DNA of 38,205 bases from an uncultured Acetatifactor sp. Its GTDB lineage: Bacteria > Bacillota > Clostridia > Lachnospirales > Lachnospiraceae. Where the stretch lies: contig CAJTLR010000032.1 in the NCBI GenBank assembly GCA_910577185.1, forward strand, positions 1 to 38,205, written 5' to 3'. Both the position numbers and the translations under genes were made by a program. The notes under the pieces were generated by a model. It was given only the letters and a program-made list of their open reading frames with translations, was not told the origin of the DNA and did no database searches. Shown piece by piece: positions 8,188 through 14,865 of the stretch. Numbering within the stretch: the first letter of the stretch is position 1; every line of letters starts with the position of its first letter.

Positions 8188-8193
8188 TATAAT
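8188..8193 (+). promoter_or_regulatory. -10 box of the cargo gene
   Basis: A perfect TATAAT lies 30 nt before the cargo gene start, inside the inverted-repeat element. A -35 box is poor (TGTAAA at 8165-8170 with 17-nt spacing). The element therefore seems to carry its own promoter. Confidence 0.5.
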
Positions 8194-8222
8194 ATAAAAT
8201 GTATTATACGGGGAGGTTGGCT

Positions 8223-8612
8223 GTGAAAAAAAAGATACATCGAATACTAAATATTATTATGGGTTCCCTGACAGGCGTTTTTATTGGCTCAGTATTATAT
8301 AAATACTGGCATTTTAAAAAATATCCGAATTTATATGTTATGCAGTCTGCTCCTTGGTATACTGGCATTCTAATACAAGGATTATTTACGCTCGTTTTAC
8401 TGACAGTTTGCCTGATAATAAAGGCTGTTCTTATAGAGAATATAGGAGTGATAAAAAAATCAGCACTGATTTTGGGAATTATTTTCCTGTTTTTTACATT
8501 TGCAGGTGGTGGATTTGTTATTGCAAATCATGGCCAAGTGAGTGCAGGATACGCAGTTATCCCAGGAATTTGGACTATAATATGTTTCGGATATTACCAA
8601 AGTAAAAAATAG
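8223..8612 (+). CDS. small multi-pass membrane protein, element cargo
   Basis: A 129-residue protein with a basic N-terminus (V-K-K-K-I-H-R) and about four hydrophobic segments (roughly residues 9-25, 48-68, 80-100, 105-122). The middle holds a distinctive M-Q-S-A-P-W-Y-T motif. I recall related short proteins of unknown function in other Firmicutes but no assigned role. The GTG at 8223 is preferred over the ATG at 8199 because GGGGAGG lies 6 nt upstream of it. The gene lies wholly inside the inverted-repeat element, is AT-rich compared with the neighbouring chromosomal genes, and is the only coding sequence there. A 7-bp hairpin with downstream T residues (8696-8716) may end its transcript. 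Confidence 0.75.
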   Translation: MKKKIHRILNIIMGSLTGVFIGSVLYKYWHFKKYPNLYVMQSAPWYTGILIQGLFTLVLLTVCLIIKAVLIENIGVIKKSALILGIIFLFFTFAGGGFVIANHGQVSAGYAVIPGIWTIICFGYYQSKK

Positions 8613-8695
8613 GGGTAGTATCAATAAACAAAAAATCAAAAGCAGTTACTCAAATTGCCTAAGCAATATAAAAACTTATAAATATTAAACAAATT

Positions 8696-8723
8696 TTCCC
8701 AGATTAGCACTGGGAACACTTTT
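8696..8723 (+). terminator. possible terminator of the cargo gene
   Basis: TTCCCAG (8696-8702) pairs perfectly with CTGGGAA (8710-8716) around a 7-nt loop and is followed by CACTTTTCC. The U tract is short. The structure overlaps the right inverted repeat of the element. Confidence 0.45.
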
Positions 8724-8735
8724 CCGAAAAGGGAG

Positions 8736-8743
8736 TTAAATAT
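8736..8743 (+). repeat. 8-bp target site duplication, right copy
   Basis: TTAAATAT directly follows the right end of the inverted-repeat element and matches 8119-8126. Confidence 0.65.
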
Positions 8744-8776
8744 TCGCATGCCAATTAAATATTCGCACGCCAATTA
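8744..8776 (+). repeat. right remainder of the tandem array
   Basis: TCGCATGCCAATTAAATAT followed by TCGCACGCCAATTA continues the array that ends at 8126. It is followed by a nested palindrome, CCAATTATCATTGG and GCCAATATTAATTGGC (8770-8802). Confidence 0.7.
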
Positions 8777-8813
8777 TCATTGGCAAGCCAATATTAATTG
8801 GCTTTAATATCCA

Positions 8814-8851
8814 TGCAGGCATGGCTATTTTCCTCATTGCCCGCGGGAATA
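8814..8851 (+). repeat. dispersed structured repeat, copy 1 (right part)
   Basis: TGCAGGCA (8814-8821) and TTGCCCGCGGGAATA (8837-8851) match 27700-27707 and 27721-27735 of copy 2 with nearly the same spacing. This is the missing right end of the copy that begins at 7961. It lies just before the start codon of the next gene. Confidence 0.6.
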
Positions 8852-8871
8852 GAAAGATGAAGGTTTTCCAT

Positions 8872-10281
8872 ATGAAAAAATATTGTAAATTCCATGTTTT
8901 TATCACTATATGTTATTTCGGGCTGTATCTGGCTGTGGGGATTTCCCTTCTGGTCATGCAGCCTTTCGGCAATCCCCCTGATGAATACAACCGCTACCTG
9001 ATTCCCCGTTATATCGCGGAAACCGGAAATCTGCCCAACGGCTATGAAGAAGCTGTCCGAATCCCTGGCTATGGCTTTTCCTATGCCTTCCAGCCCATTC
9101 TGCCATATATGCTCCAGGGATATGCCATGCGGTTCGCAGGGCTGTTTACAGATTCCCCAACTGCAATGCTCTATACCGCACGTGCCGTAAACCTGGTCCT
9201 GGGACTGGCCATGGCATGGGTTGTGCTGCTGCTCTCCGGGAAATGGTTCCGGGACCGGCGGGCACGCTGGGTCTTCGCGTTTCTGGCCACCTTCCTGCCC
9301 CAGGGCATTTTCCTGCACACCTATGTGAACACGGATTCCTGCTGTATGCTGTCCATCGCCCTCATGCTGTACGGGCTCACCCTGGGCCTGGAAAGCGGTT
9401 TTTCCCGCACTTCCTCCCTCATTATGTCCACCGGCATTATCCTCTGTGCCCTCTCCTATTATAATGCCTATGGCTATATACTCAGCTGTATCCTGCTGTT
9501 TACGGCGTTTCATTTGACAGGTTCCGGCCGGAACATACGCTTTGATGTGAAAAATTTTATGAAAAAAGGTGTTTTTATTTCACTTATCGTACTGGCGGGC
9601 ATTGCCTGGTGGTTTATCCGGAGCGCCATACTCTACGAAGGGGATTTTCTGGGACTTCAGACCAGAAATCACTGTGCCGCGCTCTACTCTGCCCCGGAAT
9701 ACGATCCGGAACTTTGTCTCACCTGGAAGAAACAGGGATATTCTCTCTGGGACATGCTGCGGAAATCAGATTTTATCAATCTGTCCATCCTGAGCTTCAT
9801 CGGTATTTTCGGCCCCATGTCCATTGTGACTTCCGTCTGGGTTTACCGTTTTTACAAAACATTGTTCTTTCTGGGAACGGCATCCTGCCTTTTCCTGGGC
9901 CGGCGCTCACGGACCAGTGTCCCTTCTGCCGGGAAAAACCGGGACGGTCTCCGCATTTTTTATCATATTAACATGGTATTCTGCATGGTTATGCCTCTCT
10001 GCCTGAGTCTGGTGTATTCTTATTCCACGGATTTCCAGCCCCAGGGCCGCTACCTCCTGCCGGCCCTGCTGCCCTTGTGCTATTATACGGTCCGGGGGCT
10101 GGAAAAACTGCTGCGCCTGCTCCTCCGGAAATGTCCGGAAAAAACCTTGCAGGACGCCTGCTCCTGTATAGCCCTTTTGTGCTGCCTGCTTATCACCGGC
10201 ATGCTGTTGCTGACCGTGTATGGATACGCATTTCCCTACTATGCGGCCAACCCGGTGGCTTTATCCGCTTTTTTGCCGTGA
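8872..10281 (+). CDS. DUF2142/glycosyltransferase-C-like polytopic membrane protein
   Basis: A 469-residue protein with about eleven to twelve hydrophobic segments. The first loop carries N-P-P-D-E-Y-N-R-Y-L-I-P-R-Y-I-A-E-T-G, an acidic P-D-E motif at the position where DUF2142 and GT-C/ArnT-like membrane glycosyltransferases have theirs. Such enzymes use polyprenyl-linked sugars outside the membrane; the substrate here cannot be inferred. The ATG at 8872 has GAAGG 8 nt upstream and precedes the first helix; ATGs at 8857 and 8821 extend into the dispersed repeat and lack good spacing. It is a lone plus-strand gene converging on spoIVA. Confidence 0.65.
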   Translation: MKKYCKFHVFITICYFGLYLAVGISLLVMQPFGNPPDEYNRYLIPRYIAETGNLPNGYEEAVRIPGYGFSYAFQPILPYMLQGYAMRFAGLFTDSPTAMLYTARAVNLVLGLAMAWVVLLLSGKWFRDRRARWVFAFLATFLPQGIFLHTYVNTDSCCMLSIALMLYGLTLGLESGFSRTSSLIMSTGIILCALSYYNAYGYILSCILLFTAFHLTGSGRNIRFDVKNFMKKGVFISLIVLAGIAWWFIRSAILYEGDFLGLQTRNHCAALYSAPEYDPELCLTWKKQGYSLWDMLRKSDFINLSILSFIGIFGPMSIVTSVWVYRFYKTLFFLGTASCLFLGRRSRTSVPSAGKNRDGLRIFYHINMVFCMVMPLCLSLVYSYSTDFQPQGRYLLPALLPLCYYTVRGLEKLLRLLLRKCPEKTLQDACSCIALLCCLLITGMLLLTVYGYAFPYYAANPVALSAFLP

Positions 10282-10369
10282 AAACCCAAATTCTGCCTGC
10301 AAAAGCCGTCCCGCCAGCCAGAAATCATTCTCTGCTTCTGTTCTGCCGCTTTGGAGCGTGTTTTGAAAT

Positions 10370-11854
10370 TTAAATAATAATGCACACCATGCCGCCGTTG
10401 CTGTCATTTACAATCTTTTGCATGGTATCCTGAAGTTTCAGCTGGCTTTCTTCCCCGATAACCGCCACTTTGGCCGTAATTCCGTCATTTACCAGCTGCT
10501 CTATGGTTTTTCCGAAAATATTGGTATCCCAGATTCCTTTTTCCATATCCGCCTGATTGATAAAACTGATCAGGTCGCTGGCCTGCTCCTGGGTGCCCAC
10601 AATGGGCGCGATCTCCGTCTCTATATTGGCCCGTATCATATGTATGGAAGGGCTGGAAGCCTTGATTTTCACCCCGAACTTGTTGCCGTGTTTGATCAGC
10701 TCCGGCTTCTCCAGCCCGATCTCATCCTTATCCGGCGTCACCACCCCGTATCCCTTGATCCGCACCATGTTCACCGCGTCCAGCACTTTCGCATACTCAT
10801 GTTTCATGGCCGCAAAACTTTTCAGCTTGCTGATCAGCTGATATTCATCCGCGATGGTTTCCCCTACCATCTCCGTGAGCATCTCGTAATAATAGGTCTC
10901 CTCCACATCCAGGGTAATGCGGATGGCGCCGTCGGAAAGGCGCACCGTATCCATCTTGCTGCGTTTTATGTATTCGCCGGACAGTTCCACCGGTTTTTTC
11001 AGCACATCCCGTATGGCACCATAGTCCTGCATCAGGCCCTTGACTTTCGCAACAATATCCTGTTTCATACGGTTATCCCAGGGAAGCATCTCCACCCATT
11101 TGGGCATGTAAAACTCCATGGAGGAAATGGGAAATTCATAGAGAACATTTTCCAGCACCATGTGAATGTCTTCTTTTTTCAGCTGCTCGCAGTTGACAGT
11201 CAGTGCCGCCACCCCGTACTTTTCCGTGATCTCCTGCGCCACACGTTTGGCATCCTCCGAATAGGGCTTCTGACTGTTCACCAGCACCAGGAAAGGTTTG
11301 CGCAGTTTCTTCAGGGCCAGAATTGTCTTTTCCTCTGCCTCCAGGTAATTTCCCCGGGGAATCTCGCCGAAACTTCCATCCGTGGTAATCACAAGCCCGA
11401 TGGTAGAATGGTCGTTCATGACTTTGTCCGTCCCGATTTCGGCAGCCTGGGTAAAGGGAATTTCATAATCAAACCACGGCGTCTTTACCATACGCTCCAT
11501 GTCTTCCTCCATATGCCCCGCTGCCCCCTCAACCATGTATCCCACACAGTCAATCAGCCTGACGGAAACCGGAATATCCCCGTTCAGCATCACGCTGGCA
11601 GCTTCATTGGGAATAAATTTCGGCTCCGTGGTGGTGATGGTTTTACCCCCTGCACTCTGGGGCAGTTCATCCTGGGCCCTGGTCCTCGCATGTTCATCCT
11701 CCATGAACGGCAGCACCATCTCCTCCATAAATCTTTTGATAAAGGTGGATTTACCGGTACGCACCGGTCCCAGCACTCCTATGTATATCTCTCCCCCCGT
11801 GCGGTTTTTAATGTCATTGTATAGATCATAGGTGTTTATAGTATCACTTTGCAT
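10370..11854 (-). CDS. spoIVA: stage IV sporulation protein A, spore coat ATPase
   Basis: A 494-residue protein very close in length to Bacillus subtilis SpoIVA (492). SpoIVA is made in the mother cell, hydrolyses ATP, and polymerises on the forespore surface as the platform for coat assembly and a requirement for cortex formation. The Walker A loop is G-P-V-R-T-G-K-S-T (residues 29-37); V-R-L-I-D-C-V-G-Y and S-T-I-G-L-V-I-T-T-D-G-S-F are further TRAFAC-like conserved segments; the C-terminus ends with the hydrophobic M-V-C-I-I-I. The ATG at 11854 is preceded by GGGAGG, which is itself part of a terminator-like hairpin. Presence of the gene marks the organism as an endospore former. Confidence 0.97.
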   Translation of the reverse strand: MQSDTINTYDLYNDIKNRTGGEIYIGVLGPVRTGKSTFIKRFMEEMVLPFMEDEHARTRAQDELPQSAGGKTITTTEPKFIPNEAASVMLNGDIPVSVRLIDCVGYMVEGAAGHMEEDMERMVKTPWFDYEIPFTQAAEIGTDKVMNDHSTIGLVITTDGSFGEIPRGNYLEAEEKTILALKKLRKPFLVLVNSQKPYSEDAKRVAQEITEKYGVAALTVNCEQLKKEDIHMVLENVLYEFPISSMEFYMPKWVEMLPWDNRMKQDIVAKVKGLMQDYGAIRDVLKKPVELSGEYIKRSKMDTVRLSDGAIRITLDVEETYYYEMLTEMVGETIADEYQLISKLKSFAAMKHEYAKVLDAVNMVRIKGYGVVTPDKDEIGLEKPELIKHGNKFGVKIKASSPSIHMIRANIETEIAPIVGTQEQASDLISFINQADMEKGIWDTNIFGKTIEQLVNDGITAKVAVIGEESQLKLQDTMQKIVNDSNGGMVCIII

Positions 11855-11856
11855 AG

Positions 11857-11897
11857 AAAAACCTCCCGCATATACTGTTACATGTATATGTGGGAGG
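11857..11897 (-). terminator. terminator-like hairpin containing the spoIVA ribosome binding site
   Basis: On the minus strand CCTCCCACATATAC (11897-11884) pairs with GTATATGCGGGAGG (11875-11862) with one A/C mismatch and an 8-nt loop, followed by five U (11861-11857). The GGGAGG of the 3' arm is also the spoIVA Shine-Dalgarno, three codons before ATG. It may terminate read-through from the upstream channel gene, or sequester the ribosome binding site. Confidence 0.65.
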
Positions 11898-11961
11898 CCT
11901 CCAAAGCATACCTATGGCAAAGCCTTTTATCCGGCATCTGCCTTGTTTTTATTATTTTTTA

Positions 11962-13170
11962 TTATTTTTCTTCTTTACTGTCTTTCTTCCCCATATTGTC
12001 TTCCAGCTTTTTCAGGGTACGGAACGCGAAGTCCTTCCCTCCGCAGCCAAATGCTATGGCAAACGCAATGGCCAGGGCTGCCACGGCCAGCTTAAATGTG
12101 GTATTCACCAGTTCGGCAGCAATGCCCAGCTGGCTTAAAACCATGAAGATTCCCACTGTAAAAATGACACATTTCGCCAACAGGCCGTAACCGGAAAGAC
12201 CGTTCTTATGCAGGGCTTTCTCCACAGCCGAGCCCAGGATAAAGCAGATGGCCAGAATCAGCACCGCGCTCAGCACTGCCGGCATATACCCGATAACAGC
12301 GGTTCCGATATTGGTCAGCACCTGCAGTTTCAGCACATTCACACCCTCTACCACAAAGAAAATCACCACCACGGCATTGATTGCGGTACCCGTAAATCCG
12401 GACAGGCTGAATTTATATTTTTCGTCTATCAGGCTGGAAACCTTTGCGTCCAGTCCGGCAGAGGCAATCATGCAGGTCACAATATGCCCCACAAACCTGC
12501 CGGTGATACAGCCGATGATTATGATCACCAGCCCCACAAAAATATTGGGGATAAAGCCAAAGATCAGGTTCAGCATATGTACCGCCGGATCGGAAATCGC
12601 GCTGATGTTCAGCACATCCAGGGCCATTACAATCATGGGAATCAGAATCAGGACATACACAATATACGCCAGCGTGCCGGAAAGCTTTGCCGTGCCGGTC
12701 ACTTCGATACCGGCCTTTTCCTGAAGCTTATTGATGCTCAGCTTGTCAAACAAGGGCACCAGAAGCTGACGCGCCATTCTGGCAATGAAAAAGCCTATTG
12801 CCAGCACAATCACCGCCGCCACAATATTCGGCACATAACCCCAGACGGTATTCAGAAGATTCGTGATGGGCGTGGACACCTCGCGCATTCCCAGCGCATT
12901 GAAAATTCCGGGAACAAAGAGCAGGAACACCAGAAGATGTGCCAGTTTTGCAATAAACTCCCGGGTACTTCCGGCTTTTGCCCCGGTGCTGTCCGTGGAA
13001 TCCAGTTTATCCAGCACCTGTCCTATTTTCCCCTTGCCCAGCAGCTTCAGCACCAGGGATTTTACCAGGGAGGCAACCACAAAGGCAACCACCAGAATCA
13101 GAAGCGCGCTGATTACCGACCAGACGCCCGACGCCACAGCAGACGTGATAGAACTCAAAAATTGAAACAT
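11962..13170 (-). CDS. MscS/CmpX-like membrane protein with conserved TM-helix repeats
   Basis: A 402-residue protein with around ten hydrophobic segments arranged in internally similar units (for example V-W-G-Y-V-P-N-I-V-A-A-V, I-F-G-F-I-P-N-I-F-V-G-L and V-I-G-Y-M-P-A-V-L-S-A-V). These repeats are the 'conserved TM helix' domain found in CmpX-type relatives of the mechanosensitive channel MscS. The end A-I-A-F-A-I-A-F-G-C-G-G-K-D-F-A resembles the MscS pore helix with its glycine/alanine pattern. Likely role: osmotic-tension channel or related transporter in the cytoplasmic membrane. The ATG at 13170 has GGAGGG 6-7 nt upstream; an ATG-equivalent at 13215 lacks this. The charged C-terminus ends with K-K-D-S-K-E-E-K. 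Confidence 0.75.
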   Translation of the reverse strand: MFQFLSSITSAVASGVWSVISALLILVVAFVVASLVKSLVLKLLGKGKIGQVLDKLDSTDSTGAKAGSTREFIAKLAHLLVFLLFVPGIFNALGMREVSTPITNLLNTVWGYVPNIVAAVIVLAIGFFIARMARQLLVPLFDKLSINKLQEKAGIEVTGTAKLSGTLAYIVYVLILIPMIVMALDVLNISAISDPAVHMLNLIFGFIPNIFVGLVIIIIGCITGRFVGHIVTCMIASAGLDAKVSSLIDEKYKFSLSGFTGTAINAVVVIFFVVEGVNVLKLQVLTNIGTAVIGYMPAVLSAVLILAICFILGSAVEKALHKNGLSGYGLLAKCVIFTVGIFMVLSQLGIAAELVNTTFKLAVAALAIAFAIAFGCGGKDFAFRTLKKLEDNMGKKDSKEEK

Positions 13171-13240
13171 TTTTTTCCCTCCATAAGATTTTTTCCTATT
13201 CCGGCCTGGCCACATTCAAAGCCAGAATTGTTACTGTGAC

Positions 13241-13355
13241 ATTTTACCATGATTAAAAACCAATCATGGTATCATGGCCATTCGGCCACTTCCTTTTTCA
13301 GAATAAGGACATTTTACCATAAAACAAGAAAAAGTTCAACAAAAAATGGTAAAAT
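13241..13355. promoter_or_regulatory. three ATTTTACCAT motifs upstream of the channel gene
   Basis: Two direct copies 70 bp apart (13241, 13311) and one inverted copy (13346) lie 71-185 bp before the start of the MscS/CmpX-like gene. The regular spacing (about seven helical turns) suggests binding sites for an unknown regulator. This is a pattern only; no regulator is identified. Confidence 0.4.
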
Positions 13356-13450
13356 TAGACAAAAATAGACAGATTCCCCCTGACAGTTCAGTATTCTGTC
13401 TGAACTGATTCAATTCTTCTTTCCAAAAAACCCTGCCTCTCCCCCGGTGC

Positions 13451-13493
13451 AAAAAAAGGATAGAAGCGCCTGTTTTACAAGTCGCCCCTATCC
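13451..13493 (-). terminator. intrinsic terminator of tyrS
   Basis: On the minus strand GGATAGGGGCG pairs with CGCTTCTATCC (11 bp, two G-U pairs) around a 14-nt loop and is followed by seven U. It begins 15 bases after the tyrS stop codon. Confidence 0.85.
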
Positions 13494-13508
13494 GGCTGTC
13501 TTCGGCAT

Positions 13509-14735
13509 TTATTTTATTTTCACTCTTTTATAATTTTTCTTGCCGCGTCTGACCACAATCCCGTCCCCGGCAAACTGCTCCGGCCGGTAAGTTGTCTTAA
13601 TATCGCCTACTTTTTCCCCTTCTACCGTGACACCGCCCTGTTCCACCGCGCGCCTGGCCTCGGAGCGGGATGCCGTAAGGCCCGACTTCACCAGCACGGC
13701 CAGAATATCAATGGCGCCATCCTGGAAATCGCTTTCCTCCAGCTGGCAGGTGGGCATTTCTGCCGCCTCTCCCTGGCCTGAGAAAAGGCTTCTGGCGCTT
13801 TCCTGGGCTTTCTGTGCTTCCTCCTCCCCGTGCACCAGCTTGGTCAGCTCAAAGGCAAGAATTTCCTTGGCCCGGTTCAGCTGGCTGCCTTCCCACTTAT
13901 CCATCTCGTCGATCTGCTCTATGGGAAGGAACGTCAGCATCCTCATGCACTTCAGCACGTCCGCATCCGCCACATTCCTCCAGTACTGGTAAAACTCAAA
14001 GGGAGAGGTCTTATTGGGGTCAAGCCACACCGCGCCTTTCTGTGTCTTTCCCATCTTCTTTCCCTCGGAATTCAGGAGAAGCGTGATAGTCATGGCATAT
14101 GCATCCTTGCCCAGTTTCCGCCGGATCAGTTCCGTGCCCCCCAGCATGTTGCTCCATTGGTCGTCCCCGCCGAACTGCATATTACACCCGTAATTTTCAT
14201 AGAGCTTCAGGAAATCGTAGCTCTGCATGATCATATAGTTGAATTCCAGAAAACTTAAGCCCTTTTCCATACGCTGTTTATAACATTCTGCCGTCAGCAT
14301 CCTGTTCACGGAAAAATGCACCCCGATATCCCGGATAAATTCAATATAATTCAAATCCAGCAGCCAGTCCGCATTGTTTACCATCAGGGCCTTGTCTTCG
14401 CCGAACTCGATAAAACGGCTCATCTGCTTTTTAAAACATTCACAGTTATGCTGGATGGTCTCTTTGGTCATCATGGTGCGCAGATCGCTTCTCCCCGAAG
14501 GATCCCCGATCATGCCCGTGCCTCCACCGATCAGGGCAATGGGTTTATTTCCTGCCATCTGCAGCCGCTTCATCAGACAGAGGGCCATGAAATGTCCCAC
14601 ATGAAGGCTGTCTGCCGTGGGGTCAAAGCCGATATAAAAAGTAGCCTTTCCCTGGTTGATCAGTTCCCTGATCTCCTCCTCGTCCGTGAGCTGTGCCAGA
14701 AGGCCTCTGGCCTTTAATTCTTCAAATACTGTCAT
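13509..14735 (-). CDS. tyrS: tyrosyl-tRNA synthetase
   Basis: A 408-residue class Ic aminoacyl-tRNA synthetase that charges tRNA-Tyr in the cytoplasm. The Rossmann catalytic domain has H45-V-G-H48 as the HIGH motif (D-P-T-A-D-S-L-H-V-G-H) and K227-M-G-K-T as the KMSKS motif; G-G-D-D-Q-W-S-N is the tyrosine/adenylate pocket. The C-terminal S4-like RNA-binding domain (S-E-A-R-R-A-V-E-Q-G-G-V) is present, so the gene is full length. The ATG at 14735 follows GGAAG with 6-nt spacing; a GTG five codons upstream has no properly spaced site. No T-box leader is visible in the 130 bp upstream. It ends in a clear terminator. Confidence 0.95.
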   Translation of the reverse strand: MTVFEELKARGLLAQLTDEEEIRELINQGKATFYIGFDPTADSLHVGHFMALCLMKRLQMAGNKPIALIGGGTGMIGDPSGRSDLRTMMTKETIQHNCECFKKQMSRFIEFGEDKALMVNNADWLLDLNYIEFIRDIGVHFSVNRMLTAECYKQRMEKGLSFLEFNYMIMQSYDFLKLYENYGCNMQFGGDDQWSNMLGGTELIRRKLGKDAYAMTITLLLNSEGKKMGKTQKGAVWLDPNKTSPFEFYQYWRNVADADVLKCMRMLTFLPIEQIDEMDKWEGSQLNRAKEILAFELTKLVHGEEEAQKAQESARSLFSGQGEAAEMPTCQLEESDFQDGAIDILAVLVKSGLTASRSEARRAVEQGGVTVEGEKVGDIKTTYRPEQFAGDGIVVRRGKKNYKRVKIK

Positions 14736-14865
14736 TACTGTCTTCCACACCTTTCCCGTATTATTTATCCGTTATTTGATGGACGTTTCCGCACCGGCAG
14801 AAGTCCCTCTGGTCCCCGGCGCGCTTCCGCAGCCGGGCGGCGGTTGCCTGCCCCATTTTCCCTTC

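Larger units (their letters stand above)
7734..8222. other. 489-bp intergenic region with layered repeats
   Basis: Holds, from left to right, the phosphodiesterase upstream region, some GC-rich short hairpins (for example CCCG/CGGG at about 7921-7934), the left half of a dispersed structured repeat (7961-8050), a 20-bp tandem array (8047-8126), and the left end of the inverted-repeat element (from 8127) with the promoter of its cargo gene. No other gene is seen. Confidence 0.6.
8127..8735. mobile_element. 609-bp non-autonomous inverted-repeat element with cargo gene
   Basis: The ends are imperfect 25-bp inverted repeats (8127-8151 and 8711-8735), identical at 20 of 25 positions including a perfect 12-bp core CCCTTTTCGGAA; the outer two bases do not pair. 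They are bounded by an 8-bp direct repeat, TTAAATAT. Deleting the element plus one duplication copy rejoins the flanks into an uninterrupted 19-bp tandem repeat, strong evidence for insertion. There is no transposase; the only gene is a 129-codon membrane-protein gene. An AT-rich 8-bp duplication and this end sequence resemble what I remember of ISL3-family elements, but the family is unverified. Confidence 0.7.
13171..13508. other. 338-bp intergenic region with repeated operator-like motif
   Basis: Contains the tyrS terminator (13451-13493), a 9-bp hairpin ACCATGATT/AATCATGGT (13246-13270), and three copies of ATTTTACCAT: 13241-13250, 13311-13320 and, inverted, 13346-13355. The first two copies share 13 bp (GACATTTTACCAT) and are exactly 70 bp apart. 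No gene is seen. Confidence 0.6.

Noticed and set aside
10418..11824. 468-codon plus-strand open frame over spoIVA
   Set aside because: Antisense shadow of a certain gene; no ribosome site and no family resemblance.
14736..14865. T-box leader for tyrS
   Set aside because: The 130-bp region has no T-box consensus, no specifier-loop layout and no terminator/antiterminator pair that I can see.
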